Of a DNA stretch of 64,000 nt, positions 37,113 through 48,680 are shown piece after piece. Source of the stretch: Dermanyssus gallinae. Its lineage: Eukaryota > Arthropoda > Arachnida > Mesostigmata > Dermanyssidae. The stretch's first letter is position 1, and each line of letters begins with the position of its first letter. The notes below the pieces were generated by a model, which was not told the DNA's origin, made no database searches, and saw only the letters and a list, made by a program, of their open reading frames with translations. Both the position numbers and the translations under genes were made by a program. The stretch spans positions 62,001 through 126,000 of the forward strand of contig QVRM01002772.1 in assembly GCA_003439945.1 (NCBI GenBank). Reading direction: 5' to 3'.

Positions 37113-37942
37113 GTTCCCCAATTCTATTAAAAATGAGAATATTTTTATTTATTTTAAGAGAACTCTTTTTTTATTTCTTCGCTTTAACCTCTTGATCAAG
37201 TCGTAAGATACACGTTCTGCTCAATTGCTGCACGCATGTTTTACTGTCCTGTAGTAGCCGAAGGATGTTCTTTTTATAACCGCCCAGTTTTGTACGCGTT
37301 TAGCGTCGGAGTTAAGGTATGCGGTCCTCTCTAATGTCTCTAGCGACATAATGGCTCCTTTCAGTCCATGCACGTTTTTTGGTTTAGGCCTGGATAGGTC
37401 TGGCTGCTCATTATATTCCACCCCGGCTTACTTTGCGTGTTTTGAAGAGACATTCAGTTTTGTCATAGTTCTATGTTCGTATATACAGCAGAATAGTTGA
37501 CGGTACAAATTCGATCCATGTGCCGTCACCACGATCCCGCTCCGTGTAGCCTCGCGCCCATCTCTGTTTTCTACATTGCCTCGCCGATCAAGAAAGCAAT
37601 GGTCGGCCTGGCCAAACAGAAGCTAGTGCCATGATATTTGGCTGCTGCATTAGCAAATGTTTCGCACACTTCTGTGCAGTGATCTCAGGTTCCGCGAAAG
37701 TGCGGATTCTTGCACAAAAACACAACCATAGCCATTTGAGGCGACTAATAGCAATAAGCTAAGACATTGATTTCTTAAGGTACATAAACAAGGGGTTAGT
37801 AGCATTTGCAATACCGTTATGCCGTGTAAAGCCTGACACAACAGTGCGCTGCGAAAGAGCGGTGCACAGCCTTTTGCATCTCCTTCAGTAACATGTTTTG
37901 CAACATATTCACAGTCCCTGCTGAAGTACATGTCATCGCACA

Positions 37943-38017
37943 CCCGCTCTAAGTAAACTTTAGAATAAGGACTGAATAATTGTATTCAGTCATTATTCTA
38001 AGTTTATTTAGAGCGGG
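37943..38017. repeat. 75-bp near-perfect palindrome
   Basis: Arms 37943-37978 and 37983-38017 (36 and 35 nt) pair with 2 mismatches and one indel around a 4-nt loop ATTG. Outer ends are CCCGCTCTAA / TTAGAGCGGG. The compact symmetric layout looks like a minimal foldback or MITE. No target duplication is obvious. Confidence 0.88.
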
Positions 38018-39635
38018 GGCTCACTATGATGTTTTTGCTTTAGTTGTGACCTTTATTTGTTATTTTGCGCCCACATAGTTTGTGCACCACTGTAGTCCAA
38101 CAACAACTACAATCAACATAATATGTTTTAATATTAAGTCAGACTGCCCAGGACTTCCTACGGACGTTGAAAATTACCGAGTTAATTAAGTCTTAAGAAT
38201 GATTAAATCCGCCCTTCAATCACTATGTCTGAACCTTATTATTGCTATGACAAACACAGAAAGCGCTACACTTTGTTTCCATAACTGTAGAATGCAAGCG
38301 AAAGCCGGTTATATCATACTAAATGGGCAGTACGGTTAAGCTTAACGATGCCTTTGTAGCTCGACTAGCTGAGCCGCGCCTTTGGGGCGTCGTGGAGTGG
38401 GTGGACCTGTCGGCTGGGCTGGACCTATGCTTATCGGTTTTTCATTACATTACTAGTGTATGTGCTGTATTAGTATCGCAATATTGCCTCGAACTTGATT
38501 CGACCACATGAATTAGAAAAGACCGTATGCGACACTTTGTGATGATCTAACTCCATTAATTAACTGTAGGCTGGTTTGTAATAGTTACGGGAGTTCAACC
38601 TTTTGAACATTAAGGTGAGCTAGCCAACGTCTGCTTGCGGGATGTGCAGAAAGCAAATCAATAGTGTTTAGATTTTCTACGGACTGTTGCTGCTTGTACG
38701 GAGTCCAACGCCGCGACCACGTAGCGGTATTACGTTGGATCTTGCTCTGAACGGACGTACAAAAATCTCTGTTACGAACGTTAGCGTTCAGATCTCTCCT
38801 GCTAAATTAGACTACCTTGCCGTGCATTTTACAATAGCGGCGCAGCAACTGCCCAACGCCCCAGGCCTAAACTAATACAAGGCGGACTTAGGGCGATTGA
38901 AGCTAACGTAGCGCTAATATACCAGCACGAAGCGCTAATGTACCTGCACACGAAGCTTCGTTAAGGAACAGTATGATTCAGATTTGTTTAATATCGTAAC
39001 CAATTTACTAGCTTAGTTTGTGTGTACTTGGATGCGTAAAGTGTCAAAATGTCATGTCATCTGCCCCTGATGATTTGGTAACTCGTGCTCAACAAACGCA
39101 CGCAGTCGACTCTCGCTAGCGTTTGCTTGTGCAAACCGTGTCAGAATAAGACGGTTAGAGGAATGGAATTTGCATTAATTTGCAATTCATTAGAGTCTTG
39201 CTACAAGATCTTTTGTTTTGGTTTGAGAAGGATACCTTCTCTGAACTCGCAGACGAGGCGGTCGAATCGCTGGTACTTTATTATGTATTTACTCACAACT
39301 GTTGAAGTGATGCCAATTCCGAGCTTGAGATGGCGAGAAAAACTCCGGTTTTTGTGCATACCACACTAGTCACTGTTACCTGCCAGTAACGCGTGTTTAT
39401 CATGCAAATACTGAGAGCCCTCCATATAGAAACAAAACACTCCCTGCTTGCGAGTCAATTGTGACACAATTTTTCACGTGAAGATCAATAAACCTTCCGC
39501 AAAGATATCTGCTGCGCAAGAGTTAACAATATGCATGTTAATGGAAAGTAATGTGGCGGACAACACTCGCGTTTTTAGACACCAAAGTTCTAATTGATCC
39601 GCAATAACATCGATTATTTAAAGGACGCTTAACTG
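38018..39635. other. Unassigned DNA
   Basis: No gene recognised; open frames of 62-94 codons lack motifs. Confidence 0.4.
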
Positions 39636-39639
39636 CTGC

Positions 39640-40480
39640 AGAGCTGCTTAACGTTGCTCATGATTGGGTCCAGTCATGTAACAGAAATGTACCCCTTGAC
39701 GTCATCTGCTTCGATTTCTCGCCTGTATTCAATCGGGTTTTAACAAAGGTCACGCAGAGAGGTCACCGCACATTAAACTAGCGCCGTTTACGTCAAGTTG
39801 AACAAAATTTGTTATCAAGGGTGGGACTCAACAAGTATCCTGCCAGATCGGAGTACGCAAAGCTCTTGCCTAGACCCACTCTTGTGCATAATATTTGCAC
39901 TTGACTTAGATGTGCGGTTGCGTGTTTAATTAGTTTACTTACACAAACTTGTACAATGTATGCTGACGATCATCAACATATATATGAAGGTTCACAATGA
40001 GATCGACTGGGCAGAAATTCAAAAATACTACGCATCTGATTGCTGTACCGCAAATAAGATGGCAATCTCTGCTCGTAAGTATGCGGATTTGAAATCGAAA
40101 CATGGTAACGTGGCATATTACTTAAATCATTAAGCTATTCCTCAGATCGTTTATTATAAATACGTGGGTATCACGCTTGATCTCGACTTGAAATTTTGAA
40201 CGCACATAGAAGCACTTTATGCGTCGCGAATGTGTGCAATTTTAAAATGCAAGCTTCATCATAAGTGACATCAAGTATAATACAAAACTATATTGTACTA
40301 AAATTGACGTATTAGTGCCCACGTTTGAATGCCTTTCTGTGATAAGGATGCGTCGTTACTTTAGCGAATGCAAGATCACCTATAAATTTATTATACATCG
40401 AGCTTTTCCTTGGCGGGCTACATGTTTGTGTTGCCAACCTAGTGCCCCCCTCCCCTAGTGATTTCGTCGAGAGAATATAT
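39640..40480 (+). pseudogene. Decayed second copy of the 4-kb LINE
   Basis: Frames on the plus strand read ELLNVAHDWVQSCNRNVPLD and VICFDFSPVFNRV, matching ELLEVAQDW---RNRNIPLHVVYFDFSRAFDRV of the LINE at 3.7-5.6 kb. They continue with QSSCLDPLLCIIFALDL (palm motif GVPQGSCLGP), a YADD remnant near 39959, and MPFCDKDASLL--MQD matching MPFYERDVDFLQSVQD. Stops and shifts occur in every segment, so it is far older than the 4-kb copy. It ends near a short TA run at 40482. Confidence 0.75.
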
Positions 40481-40497
40481 ATATATATATATTTTTT

Positions 40498-40618
40498 TTT
40501 TTTATATACTACGGTGTTTATCAAGTGTGTATTATATCTTTATCAGAGAGAAAGACGTTCGGTAAAGTAAGCTAAGATTGTAAGCTATTTGCACTTGTCT
40601 TCCTAATTATATTCACAT
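40498..40618 (+). repeat. Dispersed repeat, about 120 bp (copy 1)
   Basis: Aligns with 44500-44625: CTACG(G/C)TGT-TATCAA, ATCTTTAT-AGAG, AA(A/G)ATTGTAA, TATTTGCA-TTG and CTTCCTAATT are shared in order at roughly 70% identity by eye. It lies directly after the decayed LINE, so it may be LINE 3' UTR. Confidence 0.6.
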
Positions 40619-41048
40619 TGGCAAAATATATCCTTGTGCTAAGTTCGCAACGGCAACAATCAGTGAGGCAGTGAGGTCCCACAGTAACCGACTGTTAGTT
40701 CACGCGGCACTGTCATCTAATTTCGAGTTAACAAAATAACGTAAACGTTAACATCTTAAAACTGGCGTAAATGATATCGCTTTATTGCACGGTTGGCTTT
40801 TGGACATTCCTTAATGTTCCTTGTAGTCTGATGTGTGTTATAACATTAATCAACTTCTTCTTTTATTTGAGCCAGGTGCGATGCAACCTAGGTAACGTAT
40901 TTCTGCGTGCCTTTTTACAAAAACAGCAAAGAAGGGATAGAGTGAAAAATATAGATTGAAGGAAAGAGTGTTTTGAGATTTGACCTGCCTGACTGGCTGG
41001 ATCGATGCAGCGATTTTGCCAACAGATTGTTGTTAAAGTTACTCTGTA

Positions 41049-42005
41049 CGAGGTGTGTTCAAAAAGTATCGCGACGTTTGTGTTTTTTCAAAAATTATTC
41101 ATTTATTCATGAATATCTATTTTGTCCCCTTCAAAGTAATCCCCATGAGATATTATACACTTGTGCCAACGGTTTTTCCAATCTTCGAAGCACTTCAAAA
41201 AACCATTTTTTTTTATCTTGTTCAGCTCCTCCTTCGATGCCGTCTTTATCTCGTCAAGCGTAGCGTAACGTCGTCCTTTCATGGGCCTCTTCAGTTTAGG
41301 GAACAAGAAAAAGTCACAGGGGGCCAGATCTGGGGAATACGGTGGCTGCGGCATCATTAGTGTGTTGTTTTTGGCCAAAAACTCGCGCACAAGCAACGAT
41401 GTGTGAGCAGGGGCGTTATCGTGGTGCAAAAGCCAATTTTTGTTCTTCCACAAATCCGGGCGTTTCTGGCGGATTGCTTCGCGCAAATTGCGCATAACTT
41501 GCAGGTAATATTCCTTATTGACCGTTCTACCCTGTGGCAAGAACTCATGATGCACCACGCCCCTGCAATCGAAGAAAACTGTCAGCAAAACTTTCACATT
41601 CGACCGAACTTGGCGCGCTTTTTTCGGTCTTGGTTCGTGCGGCAGCTTCCATTGAGATGATTGAGCTTTGGTTTCCACGTCATAACCATAAACCCACGAT
41701 TCGTCACCAGTTATGACCCTCTGGAGCAAATTTGGGTCGTCGCGGACAGAGTCCAACATCTCATTAGCAATGTTCATGCGATGCTGTTTTTGGTCGCAAT
41801 TGAGCAATTTTGGTACGAATTTCGCGGCGACCCGTCTCATGCCCAAATCATTGATAAAAATCGAATGGCACGAGCCAATCGATATGTTTAGGTCCTCAGC
41901 AACTTCTCTAACGGTGATTCGACGATTGGCCAATACCATTTTCTCCACTTCATTAATTTTTTCGTCTGTTGTTGAAGTGCTCGGGCGTCCGGCACGCTCT
42001 TCGTC
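41049..42005 (-). mobile_element. 5'-truncated mariner transposon
   Basis: The 3' terminus CGAGGTGTGTTCAAAAAGTA at 41049 is a typical mariner inverted repeat and is preceded by TA (41047-41048), the expected target. The element is read on the minus strand. The matching 5' terminal repeat and the N-terminal part of the transposase are absent: homology stops at about 42005 and unrelated sequence follows. It cannot transpose on its own because one end is missing. Confidence 0.92.
41103..42005 (-). pseudogene. Mariner transposase, N-terminally truncated, catalytic core intact
   Basis: Cut-and-paste DNA transposase. The open frame has no stop from about 42005 to 41103, roughly 300 residues, against about 345-350 in complete family members. 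Present: the linker ERAGRPSTSTTDEKI, the second helix-turn-helix (VREVAEDLNISIGSCHSIF), then the three catalytic aspartates in TGDESW, HHDNAPAH and PYSPDLAPCDFF. The second and third Asp are separated by exactly 34 residues, the DD34D signature of mariner. Missing: about 50-60 N-terminal residues with the first helix-turn-helix that binds the inverted repeat. The ATG at 41948 is internal to the domain, not the natural start. An uninterrupted frame suggests recent arrival in this lineage. Confidence 0.92.
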
Positions 42006-42490
42006 GTAAGTACTTCTGTATTTACGAGTCGGTTGTTGCGTTTGTTTGATGGCTTAAATTGGCCAAAAATGGCCTGATTAGACGGCCCGACTATGAATTG
42101 TGCTGCGCCGTCCTTGCTAGTGTCTTTTATAATTACGGTAAGGGTAAAAGTTGTCGTGATCGTCGTTCTCAATGCTGACACGTTAACGCACTACATCGAA
42201 CGTATGTAGAAAGACAGCAACGAGTTTGATTGAGTCTTGGGCGGCGGACTATTGAGTGCAAATTATTTATTCTTCGATCAGCTGCCCTGCATGCATGTCT
42301 TGTCATGTAGTACTTGTCGACAACGACTAGAAGTCTCGCAACTGAGAATTATGGCGATGATGGCACGAGCGACGACCCTAGTAGCCCTGAGGCACCGAAA
42401 CGCCATAGCCTGAAAAAAAGCCTTGGAAAAACAACATGAACAATGCGCCTATTGCCTCCATAAAACGGCAGTGGAAGGAGAATAAGGAGA

Positions 42491-42492
<2 letters not shown>

Positions 42493-42540
<48 letters not shown>
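42493..42540. repeat. (TA)n microsatellite
   Basis: About 48 bp of pure TA. Confidence 0.95.
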
Positions 42541-42546
<6 letters not shown>

Positions 42547-42905
42547 GAGCGAGAGGAAAAAAGTCGCGTGAACAAAGAGTAGCACAGTTTAAAGCATAGC
42601 AAGACGTCGGGTGTAGGCACTCAAGCGGAACATGAAACGCCGCTTGACTGTCAATAGCAGAACGGAGACGAAAGAGAGAAAACCTTCCCTTTTCATTCTT
42701 TCTTTCTTTCGCCCTTGCCGTTTTATTATTAGCTTGGCTACTAGAAGAGACATAAGGCACCTTTACTAGTATCAGCAAACTCGCGCAGGGGTTCAATGAA
42801 ATATCTATCGTGGGACCTGTTGCCGCTAAGCGATTTTTCGTATCACGATCGAAAACAGGGTATCTGTTCCGGTCAGTGGAGAACGACGCATCAATAGAGC
42901 TGAAC

Positions 42906-42951
42906 ATATATATAATATATATATATATATATATAGATATATATATATATC
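42906..42951. repeat. (TA)n microsatellite, interrupted
   Basis: TA array with TAATA and TAGATA interruptions. Confidence 0.9.
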
Positions 42952-43569
42952 AACATTTACAATCGTGCCCAATTGGACGTAACAGGTATTATTGCTCGTG
43001 ACGATAACATGTCAAGCCCGGATTGTTTGACTATCTTTGGAGCCATTGATGGATAGCCTTCAGCGCTCTCGTAGATTTTTGTTAATAAGAGTAGCTGTCA
43101 TGGGCCCGTCCAGAGTTCAAATGCGAAGGGCAAACATCCAAGGGTTACTTTCGGCTCTGGGCCGCCTTTGACCAGAAGGACCGCCTGGATTGTCCGGTGA
43201 CTGACAAATTCATTTATCGTCTTAAACCGTATAGCTGCCTGTAGCGCTTGCACTATAGCAATTCAACGTATGGCTTGATACTAAGTAAATTTGTGTTTTT
43301 TAAAAGTGACGCTGTATGAATTAAATAACCTCCTATTTTATGGTTAATAATAAAAAGGCGGATTTATAATTAAATATTTTTATCCAGTTCTGATAAACAG
43401 TTCTTTTACGACGAAGACAGCATAGGCATATTTATCACACAAAATAGCCTTCCGTAATGTAAAACGGCGACAAGACACTGGACATAAAGTGTGTTTATGA
43501 AATCTGCGTTGAACATATTCTGCGTAATGGGTCATATACTTCATATTTTACGCCACCCGCAAAACATGC

Positions 43570-43611
<42 letters not shown>
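43570..43611. repeat. (TA)n microsatellite
   Basis: TA array with one TG interruption near 43583. Confidence 0.92.
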
Positions 43612-43615
<4 letters not shown>

Positions 43616-44166
43616 ATACAGCTGTCAGAGTTGACTTTCATAATGCTTCGGATTTTGATGTACCTAGTATAGCAAACTAACCGCTGATGTATTTCGTGCG
43701 AGTCACAGCCTTAGAGCTGATAGAAAGGGTCACTCTGTTTAGTTTGGAAAACGCGTTCAAGTAAACCATACCTCCATATGCTATTATTACATTAATCTAG
43801 TACAAACATGGGCCATTGTGTTAAGCAAATATTTCAAGCGCAGGCGTCGTAAGCATTGATTCTGTATTCCTCCCACCAGTTCTCTGTATGAATCTCGCGA
43901 GATGGAGCTCGCGAACAGGGAAAGAGTACGTACGTCTGGGGAAAACAAACAATTTTATTTTCTAGAAAGACTCACGGAATTCCGACAACATGAAAAAGGA
44001 AGTAGGAGAGTGACGCCGGTAGAATTTAATTTGATACATTAAAATCATTTAATATATTTTGCAATTTCGTTACCGTTATGACGCATGAGGCTTTTGTAAT
44101 GCACCTGCAAGATTTTCTAGTTTAAATAATGTAATTGAATAGCATGAATTTTTTTATTCGACAAAG

Positions 44167-44304
44167 GGGTTAGCAAAGTTAGGCATTATAGGAATTTTGG
44201 AATCGGCCTGCGGATTTATCTATTACGTTGTTTTTCAATCAGCGGTGGCCCCAGACGTGTTAATGTTACCGGAGCTTTGGAGTTATACAAAGGCTCCCTT
44301 GCAT
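44167..44304 (+). repeat. 138-bp direct duplication, copy 1
   Basis: Matches 45259-45396 with 5 substitutions and no gaps (about 96%), 1092 bp apart. Both copies end at the same base (GCAT), after which the sequences diverge completely. On the 3' side this copy continues into the repeat at 44500-44625. Confidence 0.93.
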
Positions 44305-44565
44305 ACTATGTGTGAAATAATAACAAGGTTTGATCATTTGCCCGATTTCGAAGTACTTAATCTAGTCAATGTAATAACAATGGTTGAGTATGCCCACCCA
44401 GTTATCGAGATCCCTGCGGTGAAATTACGCCGAGTCAATAAAATGCACTCGTATGTATGTGCATGTGTAGATGTATGTATATTTTTCACCGTTATTGGAT
44501 TATGCTACGCTGTGTATCAAATCTGCATTTCATCTTTATTAGAGTCTGTGAAGAAAGTTCAGTGA
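44197..44565 (+). CDS. 122-codon ORF spanning the duplicated block, unknown
   Basis: Begins inside the 138-bp duplicated segment and ends with a hydrophobic stretch (VCIFFTVIGLCYAVYQICIS, about residues 92-111) that could be a membrane helix. It is not low-complexity and I do not recognise it. The 3' third overlaps a dispersed repeat also present at 40.5 kb, so it is more likely repeat-derived than a host gene. The start (MESACGF) is only the first in-frame ATG. Confidence 0.25.
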   Translation: MESACGFIYYVVFQSAVAPDVLMLPELWSYTKAPLHTMCEIITRFDHLPDFEVLNLVNVITMVEYAHPVIEIPAVKLRRVNKMHSYVCACVDVCIFFTVIGLCYAVYQICISSLLESVKKVQ

Positions 44566-44625
44566 AGTCAGCCAAAATTGTAAACCATTTGCAATTGCTT
44601 CCTAATTGTATTCGTATGTAGTTGT
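44500..44625 (+). repeat. Dispersed repeat, about 120 bp (copy 2)
   Basis: Partner of 40498-40618; see shared blocks there. Its presence next to the 138-bp duplication suggests that 44167-44625 is the 3' part of one repeat. Confidence 0.6.
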
Positions 44626-45258
44626 TCATTGTTATTGAATATCTGTTTTTCAGCAGCCCTTACACGCTTCCTTTTCAGCCGCTCGACAGCGAAACACTCT
44701 TATTTTTTGACGTCGGGCCAAGTCTCCGACGACCTATTGCACACGTGCTCTATGATAGTCATATATACCGTAAATAATTCATTCCGTTTAAGGTGTTCTG
44801 TAACATGTGTCGGTGATTTCATTCCCAACAGCAAGGCCTTCCGTATATTTGGCCGGGAATGCTCACAATACGTAAGTTAATTTCGGTGATTTAACGTTAT
44901 GTCTCTGAGCCAGACATACCTAAAATCACTCTTTCTTTCAAACTATATTTATCTTTTTTTCCCTTAGTCCCCCTCTCTTCTTTGCCATTTTAGTAGCAAG
45001 GCATCTAGCTAGACTAACTCTACGCCGCATCGTACCTGGCTCATATAGATGGTGAGCTATCTTTAGATATGCTTTTTCAATATACACGAACAGCAACTTT
45101 AAATGTAGAATTGATCTAAAGCATACCAGACTGTTCTCTCTGGAACTTTTTTGAGGATTAGGAGAGACAAAATTGTCGTAAGATGATCTATTGCGCATAT
45201 GTAGCTAACCCTTGTATTTATTAAATATTTATGTTAAATGTTTTTTGCACATCCTAAC

Positions 45259-45396
45259 GGGTTAGAAAAGTTAGGCATTATAGGAATTTTGGAATCGACC
45301 TGCGGATTTATCTATTACGTTGTTTTTCGATCAGCGGTGGCCCCAGACGTGTTAATGTTACCGGAGCCTTGGAGTTATACAAGGGCTCCCTTGCAT
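45259..45396 (+). repeat. 138-bp direct duplication, copy 2
   Basis: See 44167-44304. Here the block is followed by an unrelated GC-richer sequence beginning GGGAGCTTGGCGTCC. Confidence 0.93.
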
Positions 45397-45759
45397 GGGA
45401 GCTTGGCGTCCTCCCAAGGGACGCCCGCAGTGCTCTTTCACTCCTGCTGTTTCACACCTCCGCTCTCAATTGAGCTGGTGCCTAGCCTCGGAACGGCTCA
45501 CTCTATTTTCCAATTAAAATATCTCTGAGAAGGTTACTCGCGATTTTCGTGACTACTGGCGGTACCGTTGTACATGCCCCATAAGTTCCGAGTGCCTAGT
45601 CATTGGGTGTTGCACATCAACTGTGTCTTTCCTCTAAAACAAAATAGAGGAATCTAAGATTTCTCCAACAGCCTTAGTGGTAGCACGGCCGCTGTCTCTC
45701 AGCGGTATGTCGTTTATAATCTATTTTCGGTAAGCAGCACTGGACAAAACTTTGTTCAA

Positions 45760-45842
45760 CAGCAGGGATCAAACTTGCGACACCCCGGTAGATGACAGTC
45801 ATTACTAGCACACTAGTTCCTTAGACTACTCCTCCGCCACTT
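45760..45842 (-). mobile_element. tRNA-derived SINE-like unit
   Basis: Minus strand: GTGGCGGAGGAGTAGTCTAAG (from 45840) carries an A box TAGTCTAAGG (45819-45828). AGTTTGATCCC (45765-45775) is a B box at tRNA-like spacing of about 45 nt. It continues into TGCTGTTGAACAAAG, a flank shared with the unit at 10.2 kb. It probably represents a SINE head; a functional tRNA is unlikely because the acceptor stem does not close. Confidence 0.5.
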
Positions 45843-46437
45843 CTCAGCTAATTTGCGGCTATGCATCAGCAATACAATGTACGGTTTTGGTTAGTGGCGA
45901 TTGTAAGTAGGTACTTAGCAAACAGGTCCTTCGTTTATTAGGTAGAAGAAGCTGCAGTGGTCCAGCGAATACGGTGAGATACAACTTATATGACTTTATA
46001 CGACTAGGATGGTCATTCCTTTTGTCGTATTCCAGCAGCGGCTATCTGGTATAACAGAGCGCAAGTATGCAACAGCCGAGTCCGAACGTACTCAGTCGAA
46101 CGTCGAAAAATAAGGGGTTTTCGCTATTAGACGGCTTAAGGGGAAGTCTGCAAGGGCTGCGGGAGAACAGAAGCAGAGTTCGCAGGCCTTAAAGAGAGAA
46201 ATCAATAACCGCTGCTTTAGCATAAAAACTGGTCACTTACCGCACAATGATTGCCAGAGATCGTGCAGCATTTCTGTCCATATTGCTCGCTGGCTCGGGC
46301 GACGGCAACAACGTATGCAACTACCGTTTCAAGCATTATTTGGCGACCACTCTGGCGCCTACTAAAGCAGGCCTACCATCTAATAGACAAATCGCATCAA
46401 CAGACGCCCTAAATCAACACTGCGTATGTAATCAAAC

Positions 46438-46515
46438 TTTTCTGTTTTTTGTCGGATTCGAACGCAGTTGTTGCACGCGCTGGACAGATAACCTAAGCCC
46501 ACCACCCCGTGGCCA
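46438..46515 (-). mobile_element. tRNA-derived SINE-like unit
   Basis: Minus strand: GGTGGTGGGCTTAGGTTATC (A-box region, 46485-46505) and GCGTTCGAATCCGAC (46451-46465), a textbook B box, followed directly by A-rich AAAAAACAGAAAAG. This is the best-preserved B box in the window. Confidence 0.55.
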
Positions 46516-47440
46516 AGAACGGATCGAAGCATTTCCCAGCAATCAGTCCGACCCGATCTCGTTCGGCTAGCAGAATGCAGCCAACGGTTTAATTAACATG
46601 GTTTTATGTTACCACGCACGTGTTCGATCCATGCTCAACATTTTACTCTACTATGACTACTGAGAATGCATTGTATTTCATGCACATGCTTAAATAGCAT
46701 AATACACATATTATAGACAGCTATCTGTCTTGAGCGAGGCATAATAACCTTAGATCACCGAGATTAACCTACGTATTGAGAGCATTTCCGACCAAATGCA
46801 CCGAAGGCAATGTTGTTCGTAATAACATCACTCAAATTGACGCGAGACTTTAACGCGGTACTTCGTAACAAATAGCAAAATGCCTTTTATGTGAGGCAGG
46901 TCCCAGGTCCAAAAGACCCGTTAGCGTTGCCGCTGTTAGCTGCGCTGTTTCTTTCATTTAAATTAAAAGGTAAAATAAAAAACCCTTTGCAGAATTCTAC
47001 ACAGATTCACAGGTCATGGAAAGCTGAATACTATCGTCAGAGAAACAAGTGAGCAAGACTACCTTTTACGCAACAGTAAAAGTAAAAAACACAACAAAAC
47101 ACACAATCTAGTCTGGTACGTACTAGTTTCACGTATCTGCGTTACAGCTCTACTGAGTCTGGGTGGGTCACAAAATACACAAAATACGAAAAATGAAGAG
47201 AGTATTTTGAACTGTTAAGAAACTATTACTTTGCATCTGTTGCCCTACAGGTGAAGGCGGCGTTGTGTTGAGACACCACGGCCCAAGTCGTGACAGCTCG
47301 CAGACAATGAAACCTTAACAGAGGTTTACAAAGAGCAACCGTAATAATATTAATAACTCTTTTTAGTTTGTTAGTTATGTCAACTTTTTGCTAGCCTGTA
47401 AATGAACAGAATGAACTCTTTACATATACATTAGTTTCTC
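46516..47440. other. Unassigned DNA
   Basis: No gene recognised. Confidence 0.4.
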
Positions 47441-47449
47441 CAGATCGCT

Positions 47450-47640
47450 CCCAGTCGGGAGCGCATCCAGAATAATTCTTGCGTTGTCGCGCTGAAGGCG
47501 ATGCGCTGCTTCAGGAACTCTGTGACGATCGCTTGTCTCAGTTCGACTTCCCAATGATCTGGCCGATTGTCCGATTGTCCGCGTTATGGCCATGACCCAG
47601 CTCAGCGTACGGTGACCCTTCGTATCAGTGATGTTGATGT
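47450..47640 (-). pseudogene. Possible LINE C-terminal remnant (copy D of VWDAT family)
   Basis: The minus strand reads VTEFLKQRIAFS and, after a one-base shift, RDNARIILDALP. Copies B and C read (E/S)FLRQRLSLDIQRGNAAS at the equivalent position. The upstream part is too decayed to align by eye. Confidence 0.35.
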
Positions 47641-47811
47641 CACAAAAATATGGCTAAGCGGCAAAAACATGAAGGCCTAGGCGAAGGCTGTTTACGGTCC
47701 TAAACTCCAGGTTAGACAGCAGGATGCCAAAGTTGTCATCCGGCCGGACGTTCAGCCAAAGAGCTCGTCAGGCTTGCGGCTAGGAGATCTTGTTCCACGG
47801 CGATTGCTTGC

Positions 47812-47815
<4 letters not shown>

Positions 47816-47882
<67 letters not shown>
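47816..47882. repeat. (TA)n array at a LINE 3' end
   Basis: About 67 bp of pure TA directly abutting the TTCAGATTCAG tail of the minus-strand LINE fragment. Confidence 0.95.
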
Positions 47883-47885
<3 letters not shown>

Positions 47886-48600
47886 GATTCAGAACGTGGT
47901 TTATTTGCGAAACTGCATTACAGATGCTTAAGTTTTCGGGCAAAAAAATAACATTTCATAAAATAGAGTGAATTTACACAGTCACATGGTTATATATACA
48001 AGTGTGTACACAGTAAACCGGTGATCAGTTTATCAGTGTGATTTCGCATTGTAGCAAGGAAATACGCAATACTCTCGCTCTACGCAGTTGCCTTCGCGAA
48101 ATACTATATCCGCCGGTATTTAGAGGTTTGTAGGCAAGCGTGGCTACTCTAAGAATATATATTTTTGAGACTGGTAAAAGGTCATAAGCAGCGAGCAGAT
48201 CACTAACTGACTCTTAGCGCCGTCGGGAGAAGATGGCACGAAGTGCATCATTTTGAATCAACTGGACCCTTCGTAAAATGCCTCTATACCCGCCACCCCA
48301 CAACAGAGCACCATAACATAAAATAGATAAAAACAGGGCCTTGTAGACAGTTAAAAGTCCCTCAATGGGAACCCCCACCTGCCTTAATCTTTGCAAAGTT
48401 GCAATAACTGCATAGCACTTTGGTGTCAATTGATCTATTGATATGTAAGAATGCCAAGATAAATGTTCATGCAATACCAAACCGAGACACCTCACCGCCT
48501 GAGAACGATCTACCGTATTGCGCACCCAGTGCAAAACTATCGGCAATTGAAGGCCTTCTAGCCGGTGGAAACAAAGATAAGTTTGTCGTATTCACAACAA
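47883..48600 (-). pseudogene. 5'-truncated LINE: RT thumb and 3' end
   Basis: The minus-strand frame 48546-48214 reads VRCLGLVLHEHLSWHSYI, then VIATLQRLRQVGVP, VYKALFLSILCYGALLWGG and ILRRVQLIQNDALRAIF. This is the classic post-palm region of Jockey/CR1-type RTs (LG--L---L-W--HI, then YGI-LWG, then RIQ--A-R-I). No lesion is seen within this frame. The 3' UTR runs to a TGAATC-type tail at 47883-47893 and meets the TA array. Everything upstream of the thumb is missing, as in typical incomplete target-primed reverse transcription. The tail is shared with 25775-25825. Confidence 0.82.
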
Positions 48601-48635
48601 CCTCAACGCAACAACCATGTCATATATAAGAAATA

Positions 48636-48676
48636 TATGATATATATATATATATATATGATATATATATATATAT
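48636..48676. repeat. (TA)n with GATA interruptions
   Basis: Three TA runs separated by GATA. Confidence 0.9.
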
Positions 48677-48680
48677 TATA

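Larger units (their letters stand above)
42010..44160. other. Unassigned DNA between TA arrays
   Basis: No gene recognised outside the TA arrays at 42493, 42906 and 43570. Confidence 0.4.

Noticed and set aside
41888..42181. Minus-strand 97-codon frame overlapping the mariner 5' break
   Set aside because: Out of frame with the transposase; half of it is mariner sequence read in the wrong frame.
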